Origin: CAZFHL01 sp964519145
GTDB lineage: Bacteria > Patescibacteriota > Minisyncoccia > Phycocordibacterales > WO2-35-19
DNA length: 8,705 nt
Direction of reading: 5' to 3'
NCBI GenBank assembly: GCA_964519145.1
Contig: CAZFHL010000027.1
Span: forward strand, 1 to 8,705
Shown: positions 1 to 5,533 of the stretch, piece by piece
How the letters are laid out: each line of letters starts with the position of its first letter
Position numbering within the stretch: the first letter of the stretch is position 1
Notes under the pieces: model-generated
The model's input: only the letters and a program-made list of their open reading frames with translations
What the model was told of the DNA's origin: nothing
Databases searched by the model: none
Made by a program: the position numbers and the translations under genes

Positions 1-30
1 TTGAATTTGCTTATTTTTTTGTTATATAGT
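1..30 (+). promoter_or_regulatory. Possible promoter of the L32 gene
   Basis: TTGAAT (1-6) and TATAGT (25-30) are separated by 18 bp and match sigma-70-type -35 and -10 boxes moderately. The -10 box ends 12 bp before the ATG at 43, so the transcript would have almost no leader. That fits the absence of a Shine-Dalgarno sequence before L32. Such matches arise easily by chance in DNA this A+T-rich, and upstream sequence is missing, so this is tentative. Confidence 0.3.
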
Positions 31-42
31 AATATACATTTT

Positions 43-252
43 ATGGTAGTAAGAATGCGACATACAAAAGCCCATACGGCGAACAGAAGAAGTCATCATG
101 CTTTAAAGGTGGCTCCTTTATCTTTGTGTAAAGATTGTGGTAGTCCAAAATCTCCACATACAATATGCAAAGTCTGTGGGAAATATAAAGGCAGACAAGT
201 CTTAGATGTTCATTCTAAAATAGCCAAAAAGAATGATAAAAAGAAAAAATAG
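43..252 (+). CDS. rpmF: Large ribosomal subunit protein L32 (bL32)
   Basis: This 69-residue protein is a structural component of the large ribosomal subunit. It starts MVVRMRHTKAHTANRRSHHA, the basic N-terminal form I associate with Patescibacteria, followed by the L32 zinc ribbon: C29-x2-C32 and C42-x2-C45, with the KSPHTIC and KYKGRQV stretches typical of the family. The C-terminus is a lysine-rich tail. The frame is open upstream to the window edge from a TTG at base 1, but those 14 residues are hydrophobic and unlike any L32, so the ATG at 43 is chosen. No Shine-Dalgarno sequence precedes it. An intrinsic terminator directly follows the stop codon, so it is the last or only gene of its unit. 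Identity is secure; the start is very likely. Confidence 0.95.
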   Translation: MVVRMRHTKAHTANRRSHHALKVAPLSLCKDCGSPKSPHTICKVCGKYKGRQVLDVHSKIAKKNDKKKK

Positions 253-288
253 TTTATAAGCAAATATTGACTTATAAACATTTTTTTT
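252..288 (+). terminator. Intrinsic terminator after rpmF
   Basis: A perfect 9-bp stem, GTTTATAAG (252-260) with CTTATAAAC (271-279), has a 10-nt loop and is followed after one A by eight T residues (281-288). The stem begins at the last base of the rpmF stop codon, so it ends the L32 transcript and separates it from nusB. Confidence 0.8.
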
Positions 289-297
289 AAATATCAT

Positions 298-325
298 TTG
301 ATAAAAATTTTATATAAATTATACT
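298..325 (+). promoter_or_regulatory. Probable promoter of nusB-rnc
   Basis: TTGATA (298-303) and TATACT (320-325) are 16 bp apart, a good sigma-70-type pair. It lies just after the rpmF terminator and about 75 bp before the nusB start, as expected for a new transcription unit. Transcription would begin near 332, giving a leader of about 70 nt. Confidence 0.5.
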
Positions 326-340
326 TATTATATAAGTGAG

Positions 341-382
341 GTTTGTTTATTGGGATGTTATTATAATTAATATTTAACAAAC
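341..382 (+). other. Short inverted repeat in the nusB leader
   Basis: GTTTGTT (341-347) is the exact reverse complement of AACAAAC (376-382), with a 28-nt A+T-rich interval. In the predicted leader RNA it could form a loose stem-loop ending 18 nt before the nusB start. No known regulatory motif is recognised, and a 7-bp match in such biased sequence may be chance. Confidence 0.3.
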
Positions 383-400
383 AACTCTTACTAAAATAAA

Positions 401-1270
401 ATGGCAAATAGGCACCTTGCAAGATCAACAGTTCTCCAAACCCTATATGAATGGGATTTTGGAAATAAAAAAGAAGATGTTTCTAATATCATAGAAAGAA
501 TAAGTAGTGAATTTGCCCCTGGAATAAGGAGTGATAATTTCATGAAAAATCTTTTGAACGGTGTTATTTCTAAGCAAAAAGATTTAGATGACATAATACA
601 AAAGGCCGCTCCTGAATGGCCAATAGATAAAATAAGTGTCATGGATAGAAATATATTGAGATTAGGTTTATATGAATTATTATTTTCAGATAGAGAACAA
701 GTCCCACCTAAAGTTGCAATAAATGAAGCGATAGAACTTTCAAAAAGTTTTGGAGGAGAAACTAGCAGTAAATTTGTAAATGGTGTCTTAGGTGCTGTTT
801 ATAAAGAAATAGGTGAACCGGGAAAAAACGATAAAAAAGAAAACAAACCAATTCCTTTAGAATCATTGGCAGGTGCAGTTATATATGCAAAAAAAGATAA
901 TGATATTTATTTATGTTTAGTACATGATGTATTCGGACATTGGACACTCTCGAAAGGTCATATAGATGGAAGTTTAAATATAAATGATGAGCTATCTAGA
1001 GCAATAAAAGAAGAGTTAGGATTACCTTTAAAAGTTTCTGAGCATCTTGGACATACAGAATATGGTACCTATGATCCAGAAAAAGGTAAAATCAAAAAAA
1101 GAGTTGAATATTATTTGGCAGAAACAGAATACACAGATGTCTCTCTCCAAAAAACAGGAGGCCTAGATGATGTAAAATGGTTTAAAATGAATGACATTTT
1201 AGATCTAAATTTTTACGAAGATATTTTACCAATATTAACAAAAGCAATAAATTTACTAGTAAAGACATAG
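401..1270 (+). CDS. nusB: NusB antitermination factor fused to a C-terminal Nudix domain
   Basis: Residues 1 to about 138 form a complete NusB domain: the ARSTVLQTLYEWDF first helix, DRNILRLGLYELLF (82-95), and VPPKVAINEAIELSKSFGGE (101-120) followed by FVNGVLGAV (125-133). NusB with NusE binds boxA RNA and supports antitermination of rRNA transcripts. Usual NusB is about 130-150 aa. Here a charged linker (about 139-153) leads into a Nudix fold (about 155-289). Its Nudix box runs from G186 to L208 with correct spacing (G186, R200, E204, E205, G207), but the first conserved Glu is L192 and the Glu after the Arg is A201. E204 and E205, matching the metal-binding EE pair, remain. Hydrolase activity on a nucleotide substrate is therefore possible but doubtful. 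The frame is continuous without any sign of a frameshift. No clear ribosome binding site is visible. The rnc start lies 7 bp downstream, so the two are almost surely cotranscribed. Confidence 0.92.
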   Translation: MANRHLARSTVLQTLYEWDFGNKKEDVSNIIERISSEFAPGIRSDNFMKNLLNGVISKQKDLDDIIQKAAPEWPIDKISVMDRNILRLGLYELLFSDREQVPPKVAINEAIELSKSFGGETSSKFVNGVLGAVYKEIGEPGKNDKKENKPIPLESLAGAVIYAKKDNDIYLCLVHDVFGHWTLSKGHIDGSLNINDELSRAIKEELGLPLKVSEHLGHTEYGTYDPEKGKIKKRVEYYLAETEYTDVSLQKTGGLDDVKWFKMNDILDLNFYEDILPILTKAINLLVKT

Positions 1271-1277
1271 AAACTAC

Positions 1278-1973
1278 ATGAAAGAAAAAGATTTTGGCGA
1301 GTTTGAAACAATAATAAATATAAAATTTAACGATATAAATATCTTAAAACAAGCATTTACTCATCGTTCATTTTTAAACGAAAACAGAAATATAACACTA
1401 GAACACAATGAGCGATTAGAATTTTTAGGAGATGCGGTGCTTGAATTATCTATAACAGATTATTTGTATAAAAAATATAAAGAAAAAGATGAAGGAGCAC
1501 TCACTTCAATAAGAAGCGCTCTTGTAAACGCCCAAACTTGCGCAACAGTGGCAAAAACATTAAAAATAAATGATTTTTTACTATTATCAAAAGGAGAATC
1601 AAAAGATATAGGAAGAGCTAGACTTTATATTTTAGCAAATACTCTAGAAGCTCTTATTGGAGCGATTTATTTAGATGGAGGTTATGAAAAAGCTGATCAA
1701 TTTATAATAGAAAATATAGCCCCCATGACTGACCAAGTAGTCAAAGATGAGTTGTGGATTGATGCAAAAAGTAAATTTCAAGAAAAAGCTCAAGACATAG
1801 TAGGCATAACCCCTTCATACAAAACAATAAAAGAAATAGGTCCTGACCACGATAAAAAATTTACAGTCGGAGTATTTTTAAATAATGAGATGATTGGTGA
1901 AGGGGAGGGAGATTCAAAACAAGACGCAGAACAATCTGCGGCAAGAGACGCTCTTAAAAACAAAGATTGGTAG
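1278..1973 (+). CDS. rnc: Ribonuclease III
   Basis: This 231-aa double-strand-specific endoribonuclease, close to the E. coli length of 226, matures rRNA precursors and cuts structured mRNAs. The N-terminal catalytic domain (about 5-150) carries the family signature NERLEFLGDAVL (44-55), with E45, E48 and D52 matching E. coli E38, E41 and D45. The second metal-binding cluster is ANTLEALIGAIYLDGG (120-135): E124 matches E. coli E117, but the position of D114 is N121. A double-stranded RNA-binding domain follows (about 161-228), ending in the typical DSKQDAEQSAARDAL. It starts 7 bp after nusB and shares its promoter; no strong Shine-Dalgarno sequence is visible, so translational coupling is plausible. 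Pairing with nusB is sensible because both act on rRNA transcripts. Identity is secure; the Asn exchange recurs, to my recollection, in other bacterial RNase III and need not mean loss of activity. Confidence 0.95.
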   Translation: MKEKDFGEFETIINIKFNDINILKQAFTHRSFLNENRNITLEHNERLEFLGDAVLELSITDYLYKKYKEKDEGALTSIRSALVNAQTCATVAKTLKINDFLLLSKGESKDIGRARLYILANTLEALIGAIYLDGGYEKADQFIIENIAPMTDQVVKDELWIDAKSKFQEKAQDIVGITPSYKTIKEIGPDHDKKFTVGVFLNNEMIGEGEGDSKQDAEQSAARDALKNKDW

Positions 1974-2015
1974 AATTCCTCTATAAAACAAACTTCTTTT
2001 ATAAAAATTGTCGCA

Positions 2016-2108
2016 AGTATAGTTTTTGATAGACTTGCGCAAGTCTGACTAAGATGAGCATAGCAAAAAATCAGCAGATTTTTATGCGTGTCTAGCAAAA
2101 ACTATACT
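2016..2108. repeat. 93-bp inverted-repeat element (MITE-like or structured RNA)
   Basis: The ends, 2016-2034 and 2090-2108, are 19-bp inverted repeats with one mismatch (A2029 opposite G2095). Inside lie a perfect 16-bp palindrome, AGACTTGCGCAAGTCT (2031-2046), and a second hairpin in which GCAT (2058-2061) and AAAAATC (2066-2072) pair with GATTTTT (2077-2083) and ATGC (2083-2086), sharing the junction base and with a bulge. The whole can fold as a long stem carrying two side hairpins. It starts 43 bp after the rnc stop and is separate from the terminator hairpin at 2138-2165. It has no coding capacity. A TA dinucleotide occurs just inside each end, but no convincing target-site duplication was found. 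It could be a small non-autonomous mobile element, a REP-like dispersed repeat, or an RNA structure in the rnc 3' region. Confidence 0.7.
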
Positions 2109-2137
2109 AAGAAAGACTTTTGAAAGATATTTATTTA

Positions 2138-2170
2138 AAATCGCCAAGTTTTTACTTGGCGATTTGTTTT
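2138..2170. terminator. Terminator between convergent rnc and a small unknown gene
   Basis: A perfect 12-bp stem, AAATCGCCAAGT (2138-2149) with ACTTGGCGATTT (2154-2165), encloses a TTTT loop and is followed on the + strand by GTTTTTAT. The GC-rich core is unusual for this region and makes the hairpin strong. It would end the nusB-rnc transcript. It also lies directly beyond the stop of the minus-strand gene at 2170, where the opposite reading offers only a short T run (TTTTAAAT), so termination there is likely but weaker. Confidence 0.8.
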
Positions 2171-2457
2171 TATAAAGACACAATATCAAAATCAGAGACA
2201 TCCCACATACCACCAACTTCATCGAAAGAAACAATACCCCTTTGCAAACTATAATAACGAACGGTAAATTTTCTGCCTTTTATATCAATCTTTATTTTAT
2301 TTGCACTTGCCACATCACAGATGCAACAAATATTACCTTTATTTGAAATTAGAATAGAACCCTTTTTAACAACATTATCTGTAAATTTTATTCTACCAAA
2401 TAATGGCACACCTGGTCTTTGTATATTTAATCGAGGATAATTTTTATTCTTATCCAT
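2170..2457 (-). CDS. Small protein of unknown function (95 aa)
   Basis: I recognise no family. The gene is supported by an excellent ribosome binding site (AAGGAGGT, seven bases before the ATG), a terminator hairpin immediately after the stop, and its place between two transcription units. The protein has no signal peptide or membrane segment. Its alternating hydrophobic and charged residues (GSILISNKGNICCICDVA; then KIKIDIKGRKFTVRYY) suggest a mostly beta-strand, soluble, small-barrel type of fold. It has three clustered cysteines, C44, C45 and C47, which might bind a metal or be redox active, but there is no second cysteine pair for a zinc ribbon. It is divergent from smc across 67 bp, so the two promoters lie back to back. 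It is the only gene here with a consensus Shine-Dalgarno sequence, which suggests efficient translation. Confidence 0.75.
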   Translation of the reverse strand: MDKNKNYPRLNIQRPGVPLFGRIKFTDNVVKKGSILISNKGNICCICDVASANKIKIDIKGRKFTVRYYSLQRGIVSFDEVGGMWDVSDFDIVSL

Positions 2458-2463
2458 GAACTT

Positions 2464-2471
2464 ACCTCCTT
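2464..2471 (-). promoter_or_regulatory. Consensus Shine-Dalgarno sequence of the 95-aa gene
   Basis: On the minus strand AAGGAGGT stands seven bases before the ATG at 2457, an ideal match to the usual 16S anti-Shine-Dalgarno sequence. It fixes this start codon. It contrasts with rpmF, nusB, smc and the 199-aa gene, which have none that I can see. Confidence 0.75.
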
Positions 2472-2483
2472 TTATAAAGATAA

Positions 2484-2513
2484 CTTATATATAAAAATAA
2501 TCAACACTATGAT
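2484..2513 (+). promoter_or_regulatory. Possible smc promoter with nearly leaderless transcript
   Basis: TATGAT (2508-2513) fits a -10 box and ends 11 bp before the smc ATG, with a poor -35 candidate CTTATA (2484-2489) 18 bp upstream. Transcription would start within a few bases of the start codon, matching the lack of a Shine-Dalgarno sequence. The minus-strand gene must have its promoter in the same 67 bp, perhaps TTGATT (complement of 2499-2504) with TATCTT (complement of 2477-2482). Both calls are weak because of base composition. Confidence 0.35.
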
Positions 2514-2524
2514 AAAATATTTAT

Positions 2525-4756
2525 ATGTTGAAATCACTTGAAATATCGGGTTTTAAATCTTTTGCAAAAAAAACTGAACTAAAGTTCAATTCTAAAATCA
2601 CAGCTATTGTTGGTCCAAACGGTAGTGGTAAATCAAACATAGCAGAAGCATTTAGATTTGCTTTAGGAGAACAATCTATAAAATCAATGAGAGGAAAAAG
2701 AGGGGAAGATCTTATATGGAACGGTTCAACCGAAGTAGCAAAATCAAATAGAGGTAATGTGAAATTATTTTTTGATAATAAAAATCAAATATTTAATGAT
2801 AAAAATATAGACATAGATAATGAAAAAAATCTTGATTTAAGTTTTGATGAAATAAAAATAGAAAGAGCTGTAAACAGAGACGGTTCAAACGAATATTACT
2901 TAAACAACTCAGCGGTTAGACTTAAAGACATACACGAAATACTCTCTCGAGTCCACATAGGAACATCAAGCCACCATATAATTTCTCAAGGTGAAGCAGA
3001 CAGAATATTGAGAGCAAATCTAAAAGAAAGAAAGGAAATAATAGAAGAATCTCTTGGTTTAAAAACTTATCAATACAAAATATTAGATAGTAATAAAAAA
3101 ATCTCAAAAACTGAAGAAAATATAAGCCAAATAGAATCTCTAAGAAGAGAGATCGCTCCCCATATTAAATTTTTAAAAAAACAAGTAGAAAAAATAGAAA
3201 AAGCTGAAGAAATAAGACAAAAATTGATTGTCATATATAGAGAATATCTAAAAAGAGAGTCTTTTTACTTAGCAAAAGAAAAAGAAGATATAAATAAAAT
3301 TAAAATACCACTAGAAGAAAGAATCAAAACTCTTGAGATGAATATGAGATTAGCCATAGAAATCCTCGAAAAATCAAAGGGTAAAGATTTAAAAAGTACT
3401 GAACTTATAAACATAGAAGCAAAAATACAAGAAGCGCGACTAGAAAAAGATATTTTATCAAGAGAAATAGGGAAAATAGAAGGAGAAATAAATGTAAACA
3501 ACAGAAATTTAGAAAAAATAAAATCTGATCAAAAATCAGAAGAAACAAAAATGATACCCCTTAAATCTGTGGAGGATTTAGAAAAAGAAATATCTTTAAT
3601 AAAAGAAATAGATACGATACTATCAAAAATAAGGGATTTTATTTTTAAACAAAAAAATCATTTTGATCAAAAAATGATTGAAGATTTATTACTCATAAAC
3701 AAAAATTTAATAAATAAAAGAGAAATACTAGAAAAAAATATTTTAGAAAAAAATGATTATCTAACAAAACTAAATACAGAATACTTAGACATAAAAAACT
3801 CAATAGAAAAAGAGAAGGATTCAGGTAGAGAAGCAGAAAAAAATATTTTCAAAATAGAATCAGAACAAACAAAAACACAATCTGAATATACCTCAATTTT
3901 AGAAAAAGAAAATTATTTAAACCATCTAGAAAATGATTTTCAAAAAGAAATAGAAGAAGCTACTGCTATATTAGGTACTTATATAATAGGTTTTGAAAAT
4001 GAAATTTTACTAAATATAAATGAAAGTAGAGAATTACAAATTGAAAGAAAGCGGGAATTAGAAAAAATGAAAATCAGATTAGAAGAAATAGGAGGTAGCG
4101 GTGGTACAGAAATAATGAAAGAATATAGAGATAGCTTAGAGAGAGATGAATTTTTATCAAAAGAACTTGAGGATTTGAAAAATAGCAAAGATTCACTGGG
4201 TCAATTAATTTTTGAATTAAAAATTAGATTAGAAACAGACTTTAAAAATGGTCTTGAAAAAATAAATAAAAATTTTGAAGAATTTTTTAAATTAATGTTT
4301 GGTGGTGGAGAAGCAAAACTTATCTTAATAAAAAATAAAAAATCAAATATAAATTTAGAAAATCTGGAAGACATAATGGAAGAAAAAAATATTGAAGAAG
4401 AAGCAGGTATTGATATAGAAATTTCTTTGCCAAGAAAAAGAATAAAAAATTTAGACATGTTATCTGGCGGAGAGAGAGCTCTTACTTCTATTGCACTACT
4501 TTTTGCAATCTCTCAAGTAAACCCACCCCCTTTTGTTATATTAGATGAAACCGATGCAGCACTAGATGAAGCAAATTCCAAAAAATATGGAGACATGATA
4601 GAGCAATTATCTAAATTGTCTCAATTAATACTCATCACACACAACAGAGAAACCATGTCTAGGGCAGGTATAATATATGGCATCACTATGGGTAAAGATG
4701 GGGTATCAAGACTCTTGTCAATAAATTTTGAGGAAGCAGTCTCAGTTGCAAAATAA
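2525..4756 (+). CDS. smc: Chromosome segregation SMC-type ATPase, shortened and without a recognisable hinge
   Basis: SMC ATPases organise and segregate chromosomes by extruding DNA loops, usually with ScpA and ScpB, which are not in this window. The ATPase head is complete. The N-lobe (about 1-175) has ISGFKSFAKKTEL (7-19), Walker A GPNGSGKS (30-37), the GKRGEDLIW motif (57-65) and a Q-loop at SQGEADRIL (154-162). The C-lobe (about 575-743) has FKLMFGGGEAKL (588-599), the ABC signature LSGGERAL (646-653), Walker B FVILDETDAALDEAN (670-684) with D674 and E675, and a switch His at ITHNRE (704-709). Between are charged coiled coils (about 180-345 and 400-560). Bacterial SMC is normally about 1,150-1,200 aa with a Gly-rich hinge; this has 743 aa, and the middle (345-400) has no glycine and no hinge-like pattern. 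It contains no cysteine, so a zinc hook is excluded. The open frame shows no break. The head says SMC rather than RecN or Rad50; naming rests on that. Confidence 0.88.
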   Translation: MLKSLEISGFKSFAKKTELKFNSKITAIVGPNGSGKSNIAEAFRFALGEQSIKSMRGKRGEDLIWNGSTEVAKSNRGNVKLFFDNKNQIFNDKNIDIDNEKNLDLSFDEIKIERAVNRDGSNEYYLNNSAVRLKDIHEILSRVHIGTSSHHIISQGEADRILRANLKERKEIIEESLGLKTYQYKILDSNKKISKTEENISQIESLRREIAPHIKFLKKQVEKIEKAEEIRQKLIVIYREYLKRESFYLAKEKEDINKIKIPLEERIKTLEMNMRLAIEILEKSKGKDLKSTELINIEAKIQEARLEKDILSREIGKIEGEINVNNRNLEKIKSDQKSEETKMIPLKSVEDLEKEISLIKEIDTILSKIRDFIFKQKNHFDQKMIEDLLLINKNLINKREILEKNILEKNDYLTKLNTEYLDIKNSIEKEKDSGREAEKNIFKIESEQTKTQSEYTSILEKENYLNHLENDFQKEIEEATAILGTYIIGFENEILLNINESRELQIERKRELEKMKIRLEEIGGSGGTEIMKEYRDSLERDEFLSKELEDLKNSKDSLGQLIFELKIRLETDFKNGLEKINKNFEEFFKLMFGGGEAKLILIKNKKSNINLENLEDIMEEKNIEEEAGIDIEISLPRKRIKNLDMLSGGERALTSIALLFAISQVNPPPFVILDETDAALDEANSKKYGDMIEQLSKLSQLILITHNRETMSRAGIIYGITMGKDGVSRLLSINFEEAVSVAK

Positions 4757-4773
4757 ATATATTGTTATATAAT
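4746..4773 (+). promoter_or_regulatory. Promoter of the 217-aa membrane protein gene
   Basis: TTGCAA (4746-4751) and a perfect TATAAT (4768-4773) are 16 bp apart. The -35 box lies inside the last codons of smc. Transcription would start near 4780, about 20 nt before the GTG start. The downstream gene can therefore be expressed independently of smc. Confidence 0.55.
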
Positions 4774-4800
4774 GTTTGCAGACAGAAAGAGAGGTAATTT

Positions 4801-5454
4801 GTGGCTGAAACAACAAACTACTTACCCGGATTTTCAATTAATGAACCAGATGTAAAATTTAAAAGAAAGCCATTGACCCAAAGTGCAGAATCATTTCTGA
4901 GGTATTATAAGATAGATCCCTTCGATACAAAGGAAGTTCTATCCTATGAAGATAAAATCCAATCTGATAGCGCTAAAGCATATTATTCACGAAATCTGCG
5001 TGTTAAATTGATGTATCATCTATTTCACAAAGAAAAGATTGATGGTGCGGTAGATTGGGGAAGTGTGATAACAATGATCTTCATCGTCTTTGGTTTTTTC
5101 CTATTAATAGGGGCTTTTACACCACCGATGCTGAGTTTCCCTATGCTTGGATTTGGGTTATTTTTTATATTAATGTATTTTGTAATTCTTTTTTCACTGA
5201 TCTACGATACCCACACTAGAAATAAGCTTGATTTAAATTGGAAAACAGAAAAACTAGATATAGATGAATATAGTAAAATGAAAATAACAGATGAAATAGG
5301 AGAGTCTACTAGAGATAAAGTTTTAGATTTTAAAGAAAATAGTTTTGTTAAAAATATCTATTTTCACAGGGAAAGTCATCCTTGTTCAAAAATCTCTTTT
5401 ATTTCAGTGTCTGATGATAAAGGTGGAAAATATTATATAGATTATGGAATCTAA
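4801..5454 (+). CDS. Unknown membrane protein with two transmembrane helices (217 aa)
   Basis: I do not recognise a family. The GTG start is supported by AGAGAGGT (4788-4795) five bases upstream and by a TATAAT promoter before that. The protein has a polar N-terminal region of about 85 residues with no signal peptide, two hydrophobic helices (about 87-107 and 113-135) joined by a short Pro-rich turn (FTPPMLSFP), and a polar C-terminal domain (about 136-217) ending in GGKYYIDYGI. With one helical hairpin both polar parts should lie on the same side of the membrane, probably the cytoplasm. There is a single cysteine. It starts 44 bp after smc but has its own promoter and a strong terminator, so a functional link with SMC is not implied. 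Confidence 0.7.
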   Translation: MAETTNYLPGFSINEPDVKFKRKPLTQSAESFLRYYKIDPFDTKEVLSYEDKIQSDSAKAYYSRNLRVKLMYHLFHKEKIDGAVDWGSVITMIFIVFGFFLLIGAFTPPMLSFPMLGFGLFFILMYFVILFSLIYDTHTRNKLDLNWKTEKLDIDEYSKMKITDEIGESTRDKVLDFKENSFVKNIYFHRESHPCSKISFISVSDDKGGKYYIDYGI

Positions 5455-5459
5455 ATTTC

Positions 5460-5496
5460 AAAACAAGTTTTGCTCACTAAGCAAAACTTGTTTTTT
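5460..5496. terminator. Strong hairpin terminator between convergent genes
   Basis: A perfect 14-bp stem (5460-5473 with 5481-5494) has a 7-nt loop, TCACTAA, and runs into six T residues (5491-5496). It begins five bases after the stop of the 217-aa gene and clearly terminates it. Read from the other side it lies 37 bp beyond the RNase R stop and ends in CTTGTTTTG, so it could also serve that gene. Confidence 0.85.
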
Positions 5497-5533
5497 AAAT
5501 ATCAAATTTTAAAAAAATTCATATATATTTAAA

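Noticed and set aside
1..42. TTG-initiated N-terminal extension of L32 by 14 residues
   Set aside because: The added residues are hydrophobic and unlike L32, and the ATG at 43 gives the expected basic start. The open frame simply runs to the window edge.
1790..2098. Minus-strand frame spanning the 3' end of rnc and the inverted-repeat element
   Set aside because: It is antisense to the RNase III double-stranded RNA-binding domain, starts within the repeat and lacks a start signal.
3265..4458. Several minus-strand open frames inside smc
   Set aside because: They are Ser/Phe/Ile-rich mirror images of the Lys/Glu-rich coiled coil and have no start signals or family features.
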